64,000 nt of DNA from positions 2,247,501 to 2,311,500 of the forward strand of contig CP060221.1 in assembly GCA_023898405.1 (NCBI GenBank), given 5' to 3'. This document shows positions 18,485 through 27,784 of the stretch, one piece after another. The translations under genes were made by a program, and so were the position numbers. The stretch is from Myxococcales bacterium. GTDB taxonomy: Bacteria > Myxococcota > UBA727 > JABDBI01. How positions within the stretch are numbered: position 1 is the first letter of the stretch; every line of letters starts with the position of its first letter. The notes under the pieces were generated by a model. It did not search any database. It had not been told where the DNA came from and saw nothing but the letters and a program-made list of their open reading frames with translations.

Positions 18485-18556
18485 TCAAATGGTGCTGATT
18501 TTTAATGTTCAGCTGCGGACCCTTTCGGAAAAATTTGTAATTTTTAGGAGATGCAA

Positions 18557-19549
18557 GTGAAATTTTACCCTTTTAGTTTCTTTTTATTGAGCCTTGTAAT
18601 TCATGCTGCAGAGTTTGATTACAAGCCAACACTAATGTTTGTCGGACCTATGGAGAGATTATTGTGTACAGAAAAAACTCCAAGCATACTGCCTGCAGAT
18701 CTTTATTACTCAGAAGCACACCATAGAGGCTATCAAATAAGTCAAATGCTCTTTGGCTCTGAATTTTCTTTTCAGTTCCAAACGAACAGTGCTTTTGGGT
18801 TTTGGATCAAAGGAAATAATTTCATTGGATTTGTTAAAGAAAAACCAAATTTTATTTTTATAGACGAAGATTTAATTGGCCGAGATAGAGCATGTGTTTC
18901 AGTGAAGCTCGCCGATATCTACCGTGTGGGTGGCGATCAAGTTCAACAAATTCCAATGGGGGCGGTTTTTCATGTAGATAACTATCAAGATACCGATGGA
19001 TATCTTCAAATAGTTGGAACTAATTTTATTATCAGCAGTGATGATGTTGTTTTTGTTAAAGATGCAAAAAAAAGAAATGCTAAAGAAAAATGCCGAATAA
19101 TGCTATCTCAGGCAAGAAAATTGTTGGAGCTTCCCTTTCAATGGGGTGGTAATTCTGCACTGGAAGGGAGTGGCTTTGATTGTTCGGGATTAATCTATGC
19201 TGCAGTCATGGTGGCTGATTGTGATCGAGCAAATGAAATAGGCAGGTCTGTCGGGTGCTGGTACAATAAAACTCAGCAATTTGATCCGCACAAAGAAAAT
19301 CTAGTGCCAGGAGATTTAATTTTATTTTCTACTGTCAGTAAACACGGCATTATTCCTTGTCATGTAGCTATCTACAGTGGTGAAGATAATTTTATTGAGT
19401 CGAGTCCCGTGGAAAAAAAGATTATTGAGCATAGTTTCTTTGATACTTTTGCTATTGATTTAGCAACTATAATTTTTTCGCACAATCATGAGATAGATTA
19501 TCAGGGTGATATGTTCAGGATGTCGTTTCATAAAATTTGGCTTCATTAA
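18557..19549 (+). CDS. Exported NlpC/P60-family cell-wall peptidase
   Basis: The frame is open from ATG 18551, but AGGAG (18546-18550) abuts that codon. GTG 18557 is six bases away and gives a cleaner signal peptide (VKFYPFSFFLLSL). The mature part has an SH3-like middle region and a C-terminal NlpC/P60 domain: FQWGGNSA, FDCSGL with nucleophile C209, LVPGDLILFS and CHVAIY with H269. Such enzymes cleave D-Glu-diaminopimelate links in peptidoglycan peptides. It may act on the cell's own wall or be released. The gene stands alone behind a structured upstream region. Confidence 0.85.
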   Translation: MKFYPFSFFLLSLVIHAAEFDYKPTLMFVGPMERLLCTEKTPSILPADLYYSEAHHRGYQISQMLFGSEFSFQFQTNSAFGFWIKGNNFIGFVKEKPNFIFIDEDLIGRDRACVSVKLADIYRVGGDQVQQIPMGAVFHVDNYQDTDGYLQIVGTNFIISSDDVVFVKDAKKRNAKEKCRIMLSQARKLLELPFQWGGNSALEGSGFDCSGLIYAAVMVADCDRANEIGRSVGCWYNKTQQFDPHKENLVPGDLILFSTVSKHGIIPCHVAIYSGEDNFIESSPVEKKIIEHSFFDTFAIDLATIIFSHNHEIDYQGDMFRMSFHKIWLH

Positions 19550-19613
19550 AATAAGTAAGTAATTATCCCTGAGCATTTCTATGTACTCGAGATTATCATT
19601 ATATTAGCGGAAT

Positions 19614-20077
19614 TTATATAGCGTTTTTATAGTGTTGATGAAGTTGAGAACACCTGAGTTCAAGAAGAGATGCATGATAACTGCCAATAATTTGTGCGCC
19701 GGTACTTCTTTCAAGCTGTGCTGAGCGCAGAAGTAAAAGACATTCATCTAATTGCTGGCAAATTTTTTGATCGTGCAGTATATGACTACGTTTTCTGCTC
19801 GATTTCGTGTCGTCAATTTCATCAGGGGATGAAAGCTCAGATTGGCTGTTACTTTCATCTGCATTTAAATAAGTTTCATTAGATAAAAAGTTGAGAAACT
19901 CATCTGCAGTTGCAAGCTCATCTATAAAATCGGGTACATAATTAAATTTGTGATGCAATTTTAAAAGCAATGCACGTGCTTCATCGCTTTTTATAGGGAG
20001 TTGATTATTGTTCTCCTGTCGTGGAATAAAAATACAAAATATTAAACAAATTTTCTTGTAAATTTTTTTAAGTTCAT
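19614..20077 (-). pseudogene. Exported protein of unknown function, frame broken at an A7 run
   Basis: The intact downstream frame (to TAA at 19614) has no ATG, GTG or TTG upstream of TTG 19970, yet it remains open further upstream. Adding one base to the A7 run (T7 on plus, 20063-20069) joins it to ATG 20077. That yields a convincing signal peptide (MNLKKIYKKICLIFCIFI) and about 154 residues. The rest is acidic and helical (PDFIDELATADEFLNFL, many Ser/Asp), with no family I recognise. The break may be a pseudogene mutation, a sequencing error or a transcriptional-slippage site. Confidence 0.45.
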
Positions 20078-20122
20078 TCCCGTTAAGGAATTTTTTATTA
20101 GATTTTTATCTTTAGCAAGTTT

Positions 20123-20212
20123 TTAATTAACTCTGTTGAAGATATTTTTGTTTTGTTCGTTGAATGCTAAAATGGACTGAGTAAAAATAAAGATAATCAA
20201 GATAAATTTCAT
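20123..20212 (-). CDS. 29-residue signal-peptide ORF with a strong ribosome binding site
   Basis: GGGAGG (20223-20218 on minus) stands five bases before ATG 20212. The product is a clear signal peptide (KFILIIFIFTQSILAF) followed by only about 12 residues ending at TAA 20123. The same frame then runs on to the ATG at 20077 of the broken gene. It may be a secreted micropeptide or the surviving start of a truncated secreted protein. Confidence 0.4.
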   Translation of the reverse strand: MKFILIIFIFTQSILAFNEQNKNIFNRVN

Positions 20213-20310
20213 CATAACCTCCCAAGTTTTTTGAATAGTCCACATTAAACATGATTTTTATAGTTGATTTATTATTCAATTAATTTAACGAGCAAAGAGA
20301 GTGAAGCTGA

Positions 20311-21108
20311 TCAATCATCAGATGTATGAAGTTGAGTAATATCGAGTATTTTTCCAGCCTTAAGACATTCGCATGACCACAGCAGTCTTTCGGTAAGCCA
20401 TATTTGTAATATGACTGGGTCATTGGAATTTCCGATAAAATTATAGGCCCTTGCTTTGTTGCATATCTTATTAGTTTTAAGTGATAAGATTTTCCGGATG
20501 TAAGTCTCGTCCTTTTCTAGATCCTGAGTCGCAAGCCAGCGAACGACATTTTCAAGATCTTTGGTGACATATTTTTTTACCCAAGGGTTATCGTCGTATC
20601 CAAAAAATGCTGTCAGGTTCAATGGTTTGTAACAAGAACTTCCTCCGTATAAATTATTTAGATAAATAAGATCGATACTCTCAACGCTATCTTTGGTAAA
20701 AAGACTTTTTTTCGTGGTGAGATACTCTTTATCGGTAGTCATCTTAAGGTAATAGGAGTCCGTCACGGAATTAGGTGGTAACTCTTCAGCAAATTCTATT
20801 TCCTCCAAAATAGAGTCGCGGTTTTGTTGGTTGATTGCTGACACAAGCTCACTATTGCCCCTGAGCAAAATTTTTACTCGATTGACTGAGTCGCAGCAAT
20901 ACTCATAACCTCTCGATTCATGACCAGGAGGATTAGTGCAAGTATTTACCCCGCATCCGCAAGCAGCACTTATACCAATCCCAGCAGTAGTAACACCAAC
21001 ACCAGCAAAAAAACATGCGATTGAAGACAGGTCTAACGCTCCCAATGATAAAGATAGAAAAAACAAAAAGCTGTAAATAACTAATTTAAATTGTAGATAA
21101 ATATTCAT
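20311..21108 (-). CDS. Exported Cys-containing protein, unknown
   Basis: The frame is open from TTG 21144. The ATG at 21108 gives MNIYLQFKLVIYSFLFFL, a normal signal peptide, and 265 residues. The mature start has a Gly/Ala-rich segment (FFAGVGVTTAGIGIS) followed by clustered cysteines (CGCGVNTC, YCCDSV), with more Cys late (SSCYK, WSCECL). Disulfides in an oxidising compartment are likely. The C-terminal half is helical. No family is recognised and no good SD is seen. Its neighbours are other small exported proteins of unknown role. Confidence 0.6.
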   Translation of the reverse strand: MNIYLQFKLVIYSFLFFLSLSLGALDLSSIACFFAGVGVTTAGIGISAACGCGVNTCTNPPGHESRGYEYCCDSVNRVKILLRGNSELVSAINQQNRDSILEEIEFAEELPPNSVTDSYYLKMTTDKEYLTTKKSLFTKDSVESIDLIYLNNLYGGSSCYKPLNLTAFFGYDDNPWVKKYVTKDLENVVRWLATQDLEKDETYIRKILSLKTNKICNKARAYNFIGNSNDPVILQIWLTERLLWSCECLKAGKILDITQLHTSDD

Positions 21109-21293
21109 GATAAACTTGATTGGCTTTTTAAGTGCTCTTGTCAATAAGACTGCCTTATCTTGTTATTAACATGGATATTCGATCAACTATTCCAATGTAT
21201 AAAAACAGTAATAAATACACTAAATTTTGAAAATCAGCATGTTGCAGTTTAAACTTAAAAAAATTTCTCACATATAATTGTTAGGGAGTTGAG

Positions 21294-21752
21294 ATGATAA
21301 ATGCTCTTTTTTTTGTAGTCATGCTTTTTTCTTTGAATTCGTTTACGACTATATCAGTATCATTCACCAATGACGGAGCAAATGATATTTGTTTAATGTC
21401 TTATAACGGTAAAGATTCGACATTTGCCATACCCTATCAATACAAGCAAGTTAATCCTGGTGAAACAAAGTCAGTAAAATGCTTAGGGCAGGGAAAAGGG
21501 CGTTGCAAAATTGAAGTTTCAAGAAGGCTCGATGGGGGATCAATGAGCGGCAAATGTCAAGCTGTATTTGGGTGTAGTGGAGACAATTGCCCAGACGATA
21601 TTACCGACCCTTCAGGAACAAAAATTAGAAAAAACGATACTTGTACCTATAGCTCTGAGATTTCTTCGGTCACAGATCAAGTTGCCGGTGAATCAATTAC
21701 ATGTGACAATTCAGACTCAACAATTGAATACACCAACAATCTTAACCCCTAG
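21294..21752 (+). CDS. Small exported Cys-rich protein, unknown
   Basis: A 152-residue product follows AGGGAG. It has a signal peptide (residues 1-20) and a beta-rich mature domain beginning VSFTNDGANDICLMSYNGK. Nine cysteines, including GKCQAVFGCSGDNCPDD, suggest several disulfides. Ser, Thr and Asp are frequent and no transmembrane helix follows the signal. This is the composition of a secreted or surface protein. No family is recognised. It is divergent from the Cys-containing gene at 20311-21108 across a short gap. Confidence 0.6.
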   Translation: MINALFFVVMLFSLNSFTTISVSFTNDGANDICLMSYNGKDSTFAIPYQYKQVNPGETKSVKCLGQGKGRCKIEVSRRLDGGSMSGKCQAVFGCSGDNCPDDITDPSGTKIRKNDTCTYSSEISSVTDQVAGESITCDNSDSTIEYTNNLNP

Positions 21753-21771
21753 ATACTTGATTGTTACACAA

Positions 21772-21805
21772 CTTGAAATTGAGATGAGCGTATCTCAATT
21801 TCAAG
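21772..21805. repeat. Perfect 14-bp inverted repeat with a 6-base loop
   Basis: Positions 21772-21785 and 21792-21805 are exact reverse complements (CTTGAAATTGAGAT arm) around GAGCGT. The hairpin lies 20 bases after the stop of the small Cys-rich gene and lacks a T-run on either strand. It may stabilise the 3' end or bind a dimeric regulator. Confidence 0.7.
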
Positions 21806-22209
21806 CTGTCAGCTTGTTGCGTGGAACATAGAAATTTTAAACATAATATTTAATCTTTTGAGCATTAAAAATTTTACGGCTTAACACAACAGTATTTTTA
21901 AGGTGCTCCTTTGCTCAACGATGCGTATGTTTTTGTAGTTGATGCTATTGGGCTTGGGTATTCATCTCATTATTAATGCATTTCTTGATTTGTAATTCCT
22001 GCACGAGGGACACCTCCTTCATAGTTTATGAAAGTATTCAAGGATAAACGAGCTAGAGTTTTGTTCATTGTTAATCTTAATAAACTGCGGTTTCACTTTT
22101 TATACTGATAAAATTGCTCGTTGAGCTCCCAAAGAATCAAGCGCGTTAGGAAATAATTTTACTCTTTACTACATTCATGTGAAGCGAATTTCTTTAAGGT
22201 TGGTTCAAA
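21806..22209. other. Noncoding gap before the GH31 gene
   Basis: About 400 bases precede the GH31 start. I see no RNA gene, no strong hairpin and no clear promoter. The GTG of the GH31 gene at 22210 is preceded by AAGGTTGG, which supports that start. Confidence 0.4.
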
Positions 22210-25098
22210 GTGAATTGGTCAGTGATCATATTATTTAGCTCTTACTTTCTCTACTTCCTAAGTTTTTCTTCTGTTGCTTTAGTTACAAACAAAATATTCG
22301 ACTTTCATTGGCAAGGTGGAACTCGTTGGCTGAAAGCTGCTTGTATCGGCAATGGGCAGTTACATTTCGAAACCTTTGAATCGCGCGGTGACTCTCCTAA
22401 TTTTGAAAGATCTGATGCAGACTCTCCAATCTTTATGAGCCCAATGCTTATCGCTGCTCAATCATGTGAGATCATGGTTAGCAACGATCATGAGGAAAAA
22501 TATGTTGAAAATGATAGAATAAAAGTCTTCATTGATGATGACCTTCGATGTGTGACAATTTTTGATAAAGTTCTTCAAAAAAAAACCAGCAAAATTTGCA
22601 CTGAAAAACTTAATGAAGACGTAAAAACAGTGTTTATAGAAAAAATAGGCATGAAAAATGCTTATGGAGTGGGCAATCTATTCTACAGTGATGAGACAAA
22701 TGGCGATTGGACATATCGGCATTGGGACGCCAGTGTACGAGGGCATGGCAATTTTCGATTTGGCCATAATCTAGGTGATAATTTTTATGAGGGTGGTCCA
22801 AGCGTTTCTCAGTTTCCCATGCTTTATTTGCTTGGAGAGGGTAAAGAGAATATTGGGCTCCTCTTCGATACCCGAACAAAAATTGGTTGGGATTTTTATG
22901 ATCGAGCCTTCGAAGAAAAAAATTCAGATTCCATCGGATGGCATGCTTATTTGTGGGATGAAAAAATCAGATTTATTGTCATGGGTGGAAGTGACGTCGT
23001 AGAGCTTAAAAAAATTTTTCATGAACTTACAGGATATGCCCCTGTTCCTCCTAAAAGCGTGTTCGGATATTGGACATCAGAATTTGGTTACAACAATTGG
23101 AAGGAAATAGATGACGAGCTTAAAGGGCTTTGGGAAAACAATTTTCCGATCGATGGTATTGCGTTAGATCTACAATGGTTCGGTGGAAGTTTTTCTGAGC
23201 CAAGCAGCCATCATATGGGTTCTTTACAATTTCATGAAGGCAGCCCCATTAATGGTGATATCAACAGTGGAAGCTTTCCTAATCCCAAACAAAATATTCA
23301 GCGCCTGTTTAACACCTATGGGGTTGTAGTGATGCCTATTGAAGAATCTTATGTCGATGGTGTAAGCGACGATTTTCTTGCCTTGTCTAATCCTAATGAA
23401 AGAAAAGAAAAAACAGGTTTTAATAAATTTCCATTCGAAAACTATAAAGATTCATATTTAGCCAGAATAAATCAGTATAAAAATCAGCATGGTATTCCTT
23501 TCATAAGCACTTGGCTCACGACAGATTTTCGCAGGGCCGGGGAGGTTGGGCACCAGGTTTGGTGGGGAGGCGGTGGTATGCTCGATTGGACTCATCCCCA
23601 CGCTCGCAGCTATTGGCATCAGCTCAAGCGGCACCACAATGCTCGTTTAGGAATTTTTAATTTTTGGCTCGATTTAGGAGAGCCTGAAATGTATTACGCA
23701 CACTCGTATTATCAAGGATTTAGTGATGGAAAAAATACTCATCCCTTTGTCCACAACCTCTACAATCTTTTATGGGCTCAAGGAATTTTTGAAGGCTTTA
23801 AGGCCAATCAAATGGAAATGACGCATGCTTTAAATGAACTTCGTGGTACTGATTTTCAATTTCCTCCTCGAGTTTTTACTCTATCAAGAGCAGGTACTAT
23901 AGGGAGTCATCGCTATGGTGGTATGTGGTCAGGTGATACCTTTAGTAATTTTGAAAACCTACGCGCTCAAGCTAACACACAAATGAACATGAGCATGCTA
24001 GGAATGGATTATTACAGCTCGGATACAGGTGGTTTTTTTAGAGGAGATCGCAGCTATCGTCCACAAGATGCTTTTGATCGTAGTATTGTTACCAAATGGG
24101 CAGCCTATTCTTCTTTAGTGGAAAATCCTATGCGTACCCATGCTTGGGCGCTTGGAGAAGACTGGTTTAATGATGATGGATTATGCAAAAACCAAAGCTA
24201 TTCTTTGAACAATCGAGGTGAAGTATTAAGCAATCTTAGGAATGTTCAGCGCAGATACGAATTAATTCCTTATGTCTATTCGCTTGCCCATCAAGCTCAT
24301 CTCAACGGTTTACCAATTTATCCTCCTATGTTTTTTTACTACCAAGATGATTTACGATTTAGGCGTATGGCAAATCAAAAAATGATTGGCGAGTTTTTAC
24401 TATTAAAGATGGCTGAAGACTATGCTCAGGATAGTTCTATCATCGAGCTTCCAGCCGGTGAGTGGTTTGATTATGAAAGCCATGAACATTATTTTGGTGG
24501 TGGTCGCATTGGACCAATAGTTTTTACAAAGCAGGATAGGCGCACAGGCCAAAATATTTTTTCACTGCCAGTATTTGCCAAAAAAGGTGCCATTATTCCA
24601 AAAATGTATGTGGATGATGCCACCATGAATGTTTACGGTAAACGACGAGATAATACTGTCAGGAATGAGCTTATTGTTCGCATATACCCCTCTGATCTAG
24701 CTTCAACTTTTACTTTGATGGAAGATGATGGATTGAGCACAGCTTATCTTCATAAAAATAAGTTTGGCGATAATAACTTTGTACGAAAAACCCAGATTAC
24801 TCAGCATGACACTGAAGAAGGAGTATTGATTAGCATTGAAGCTGCTCAGGGCGGCCACCACTATGCTGTTGATGTACGCAAAAATAAATTAGAGCTGGTA
24901 AAAAATAATGCCCACGTACAATCTGTAGAACTCAATAATAATGCTTGCCAAGAGCTTATTTATGAGAGCGACTTTCCCGATGCTCTTCAAAAAAATCTCT
25001 GCGCATTCACACAACAGTCAAATTTGACTTTGATTGAAAGCAATGAACTCTCGGTTTTCACGAAAAAAAATTTTAAGCTGCGATACAGCGATGATTAA
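22210..25098 (+). CDS. Exported glycoside hydrolase family 31 (alpha-glucosidase-like)
   Basis: The 962-residue product starts at GTG and has a hydrophobic signal segment (residues 3-25). The GH31 barrel is plain: FGYWTSEFGYNNW, DGIALDLQWFGG, nucleophile D488 in WLDLGEPE, LSRAGTIGSHRYGG, and acid/base D576 in WSGDTFS. The C-terminal beta domains follow. GH31 enzymes release glucose, xylose or related sugars from alpha-linked glycans. The signal places this one in the periplasm or outside, where it could act on host or environmental glycogen-like polymers. Substrate specificity cannot be read. No transporter or regulator neighbours it. Confidence 0.92.
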   Translation: MNWSVIILFSSYFLYFLSFSSVALVTNKIFDFHWQGGTRWLKAACIGNGQLHFETFESRGDSPNFERSDADSPIFMSPMLIAAQSCEIMVSNDHEEKYVENDRIKVFIDDDLRCVTIFDKVLQKKTSKICTEKLNEDVKTVFIEKIGMKNAYGVGNLFYSDETNGDWTYRHWDASVRGHGNFRFGHNLGDNFYEGGPSVSQFPMLYLLGEGKENIGLLFDTRTKIGWDFYDRAFEEKNSDSIGWHAYLWDEKIRFIVMGGSDVVELKKIFHELTGYAPVPPKSVFGYWTSEFGYNNWKEIDDELKGLWENNFPIDGIALDLQWFGGSFSEPSSHHMGSLQFHEGSPINGDINSGSFPNPKQNIQRLFNTYGVVVMPIEESYVDGVSDDFLALSNPNERKEKTGFNKFPFENYKDSYLARINQYKNQHGIPFISTWLTTDFRRAGEVGHQVWWGGGGMLDWTHPHARSYWHQLKRHHNARLGIFNFWLDLGEPEMYYAHSYYQGFSDGKNTHPFVHNLYNLLWAQGIFEGFKANQMEMTHALNELRGTDFQFPPRVFTLSRAGTIGSHRYGGMWSGDTFSNFENLRAQANTQMNMSMLGMDYYSSDTGGFFRGDRSYRPQDAFDRSIVTKWAAYSSLVENPMRTHAWALGEDWFNDDGLCKNQSYSLNNRGEVLSNLRNVQRRYELIPYVYSLAHQAHLNGLPIYPPMFFYYQDDLRFRRMANQKMIGEFLLLKMAEDYAQDSSIIELPAGEWFDYESHEHYFGGGRIGPIVFTKQDRRTGQNIFSLPVFAKKGAIIPKMYVDDATMNVYGKRRDNTVRNELIVRIYPSDLASTFTLMEDDGLSTAYLHKNKFGDNNFVRKTQITQHDTEEGVLISIEAAQGGHHYAVDVRKNKLELVKNNAHVQSVELNNNACQELIYESDFPDALQKNLCAFTQQSNLTLIESNELSVFTKKNFKLRYSDD

Positions 25099-25218
25099 AT
25101 TCCAAACTTAGTTTTCTAAAATCCTTTCTAAAATTAGAGGGGTTGGTTTTTTTAAACTCAAAAAATTCCCCGTTGGTGAATTAGATGCTTTGCTTTTTAA
25201 AATATTGAGGTTTTAACG

Positions 25219-26157
25219 ATGAATCTAAAAAAATATGTATTTGCAATTATGTTTGCTTTCACAAGCTTTGGTCAGGCGAACCCGATTCATGATCTTATTA
25301 AGCGATATCATGTAATAGACAATAATAATTTATTAGAAATTGAAGAGCGCCTAGCTCAAAATCCTAATGCAGTTCATGAAAAAAATTCATGTGGCGAGTA
25401 CTTGCTTCACTGTGCAGCTAAAGAAGGACATGAAGATATCGTAATATTACTTATTAACAAAGGTGCAGAGGTAGATAGAACAAATGATACAGGAGAAACA
25501 GCGCTTATGAACGCAGCAGAAAAAGGTCATAGAGCAATTGTAAAATTTTTGCTCAAAAAAGGTGCAGAAGTAAATGCTAAAGATTCGCTCGATATGACGG
25601 CAATTTTATGCGCAGTATGGAATAACCATGTCGCGGTCGCAAAAATTCTTATTGAGAATAATGCTTTGATTGATGTGATAAGTAAAACATCTACTACACC
25701 CTTGTTTAGCGTAGTGATTAATGATTGTGGCGAAATGGTAAAGTTATTTATTGATAACGGAGGTGACATTAATAGAAAATATCATGATGGCAATACATTA
25801 CTTCATCAGGCAGCTCGGTGTAGAAATACAAAAGCTGTCAAAAATATGATCAAATACGGTGCTCATGTGTACGAGAAAAACAATAAAGGGGAAACTCCTC
25901 TTTGCAGGGCAGTAATGGAAAATATTCCTATGAATGTAGAACAGTTTGTTAACTATGGTGTTAAAAATAAATGTCTATGCGTTAGTGATAGATTGTTGAT
26001 ATATAAATGCATTAAAAATTTGTCAAAAAAATACACTAGAATGCTTGAGAAGTGGAATAAATATGGCAAAATTTTTGAGCAGCTTGAAAAGCCACTTGAA
26101 GAATTAAGTATTATTGAGTGGAAGACTTATTTCACGGCATGTATTGGTTGTTTTTAG
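25219..26157 (+). CDS. Exported ankyrin-repeat protein
   Basis: The 312-residue product has a signal peptide (MNLKKYVFAIMFAF...GQA) followed by about six ankyrin repeats between residues 50 and 250. Consensus pieces are LLHCAAKEGHEDIVILLINKG, TALMNAAEKGH, LLKKGAEVNAKD and LLHQAARC. The last 60 residues are helical and basic. Ankyrin repeats bind proteins. In host-associated bacteria, exported ankyrin proteins often act as effectors or surface binders, but free-living bacteria also have them. TGAGG lies nine bases before the ATG. No partner gene is evident. Confidence 0.88.
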   Translation: MNLKKYVFAIMFAFTSFGQANPIHDLIKRYHVIDNNNLLEIEERLAQNPNAVHEKNSCGEYLLHCAAKEGHEDIVILLINKGAEVDRTNDTGETALMNAAEKGHRAIVKFLLKKGAEVNAKDSLDMTAILCAVWNNHVAVAKILIENNALIDVISKTSTTPLFSVVINDCGEMVKLFIDNGGDINRKYHDGNTLLHQAARCRNTKAVKNMIKYGAHVYEKNNKGETPLCRAVMENIPMNVEQFVNYGVKNKCLCVSDRLLIYKCIKNLSKKYTRMLEKWNKYGKIFEQLEKPLEELSIIEWKTYFTACIGCF

Positions 26158-26438
26158 TAGTGTCCTAACAGATGTAAACGATGTGTGGTGAGAAAATAAA
26201 GCTGAAACATAGCTTGTTTTTATACAGGAACTGTTAAAAATATTAATTTTTCTGCAAATAATTCAATGCGCAATAAAATACAAAAAATTTTTTATCTGTT
26301 TAAAAAACATTGCTGATAGTCTGAGTAAAAAATTAGCCTTAATAGTTTTTGTCAGCAAAGATGATAATGAATTTTTTATTTTTTGGGCTATAGCGGTAAA
26401 TAGCTTTACTTCTTGTCGATAATTGTTGGGATGAAGAT

Positions 26439-27035
26439 ATGAAGAGACTTTATTTATTTTGCTTCCTTATCTTTTCACTTGAGAGTCAGGCCATTTTCAA
26501 AACCTATGCTGTAGGTAATCTAGGAGCTTGGTATGAGAATAAAACTGCTAAGTTAGAAAAATATGGTGGTGGTCTTGGGCTTGAATTCGATTTGTTTTCT
26601 ATGTTTAGTGTTGGTGCGGAGATCACCTATACGAAAGGGGTAACTTCTGATCCAATACCTTACCTACTCATGAACAAGATCAGTTCAGAGAGTTACGGTG
26701 GCTTTAAAGAAAACGGAAAATCTTTGGTTAAGGTGCATTATTTTGATTTGTGGTTGCGCCCTAAATTAATAATTCCTATACCTATTATTCAACCATATCT
26801 GGTAACTCCTCTGAGCCTGCTGAGTTATGGGGGGATGCAAGGTTATTCTACCTTTGGTCTTGGCGTCGGAGTACTTGCTGGAGTCCAAGTTGCAATTTCA
26901 TCCTTCAGTATTTTTGTTGAATCAGGCATTGCTATGCATAGTCGAAAAGCTAAAGAAAACATTAATGAAGGCCCGCCTTGGGGGATGTTTGATTTTACTC
27001 TTCCTGTAACTATGGGACTTGGGTATTCTTTCTAG
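26439..27035 (+). CDS. Outer-membrane beta-barrel-like protein, unknown
   Basis: The 198-residue product has a signal peptide (MKRLYLFCFLIFSLESQA) and alternating hydrophobic/polar strands rich in Gly, Tyr and Phe (YGGGLGLEFDLFSMFSVGAEITY, STFGLGVGVLAGVQV). It ends in ...TMGLGYSF. A C-terminal Phe is the usual BAM-recognition signal of outer-membrane barrels. Size fits an 8-strand barrel. No specific family is recognised. Two hairpins follow the stop. Confidence 0.6.
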   Translation: MKRLYLFCFLIFSLESQAIFKTYAVGNLGAWYENKTAKLEKYGGGLGLEFDLFSMFSVGAEITYTKGVTSDPIPYLLMNKISSESYGGFKENGKSLVKVHYFDLWLRPKLIIPIPIIQPYLVTPLSLLSYGGMQGYSTFGLGVGVLAGVQVAISSFSIFVESGIAMHSRKAKENINEGPPWGMFDFTLPVTMGLGYSF

Positions 27036-27112
27036 ACACGAGTAGCTCGTACTACTCATCGCTTTCATTCCAGATGATGCCCGTTAAACTTTACTTTTAG
27101 ATATTATTTAAG

Positions 27113-27136
27113 GCCTGTATGTTTACAGGCTTTCTT
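27113..27136 (+). terminator. Intrinsic terminator after the barrel-like gene
   Basis: GCCTGTA (27113-27119) pairs perfectly with TACAGGC (27124-27130) across a 4-base loop and is followed by TTTCTT. Confidence 0.7.
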
Positions 27137-27144
27137 AATGCTAA

Positions 27145-27169
27145 AAGCAGTCAATCTAAGTGACTGCTT
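27145..27169. terminator. Second 9-bp hairpin, possible bidirectional terminator
   Basis: AAGCAGTCA (27145-27153) pairs perfectly with TGACTGCTT (27161-27169). The flanking T-runs are short on both strands, so its termination role is uncertain. Confidence 0.45.
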
Positions 27170-27334
27170 AGTTCTGCATAACTTTTCTATTCCAGACACA
27201 GGTTTGGCGGATTGCTAGCAAAAATGTTGGATTTCTTTTCTAGTAACCAGTTAAATAATATAGTCTTTTCATCAGGGGCCAAGGCTTTAAAAGTGTCTAA
27301 CGGCTTGTCTTTCAAAAACCTGCTACCGCCGTTC

Positions 27335-27521
27335 ATGATGATATATTGCTTGGCCAAATAAAGTTTTCCTTCCTTAGATGAAAAGACTTTTTTACAGCTT
27401 CTAAGGTGCTTTCTTTTTATTCTTTGAGTATTCTCCATTGCCCATGGATAGCTGTTTTGCATTGATGTTGCGCTCATATCCGCCCCAGTCGTCAGTGCAA
27501 AATGCCTTAGGCCGAAAGTTC
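27335..27521 (-). pseudogene. Decayed IS1-family transposase (insB) fragment
   Basis: Translated on the minus strand in shifting frames, the stretch gives pieces that line up in order with the InsB encoded at 29561-30061: TFGLRHF (PFGIEHYF), CTDDWGGYERNINAKQLSMGN (TDGWGGYERHISSKHLSIGK), ENTQRIKRKHL (ENTQKIERKHL) and GRKTL (GRKTI). At least three frame changes separate them. The 96-codon open frame at 27187-27477 is partly this remnant and should not be read as a gene. The remnant is oriented opposite to the intact-looking IS1 element on the far side of hemA. Confidence 0.8.
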
Positions 27522-27784
27522 TAACAAGGATTTCAGGAGGCTGTAAAAAAAATCAAATCTCAGGAGGTAAGCCGTTTTTCCAATCGTCTGATACATAATC
27601 TTGCATTAGCGATGTAGTTCATTGATTCCTGGCTCCGCTGTCTGTGATTGGGAGTCGATGGAAACAAGTGAGGGGCTTGCATCTCTGCCAGCACAGGTTC
27701 TGACTACTGCCACGATAATACAGTTTAAGATCTCCCACAAACCAGAATTGCCAAATTGATTTTTTTTCCAGCTTCTTAAACATT

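Noticed and set aside
27187..27477. 96-codon minus-strand open frame read as a gene
   Set aside because: Its start region is a frameshifted piece of an IS1 insB remnant and the rest is probably noncoding; no SD is present.
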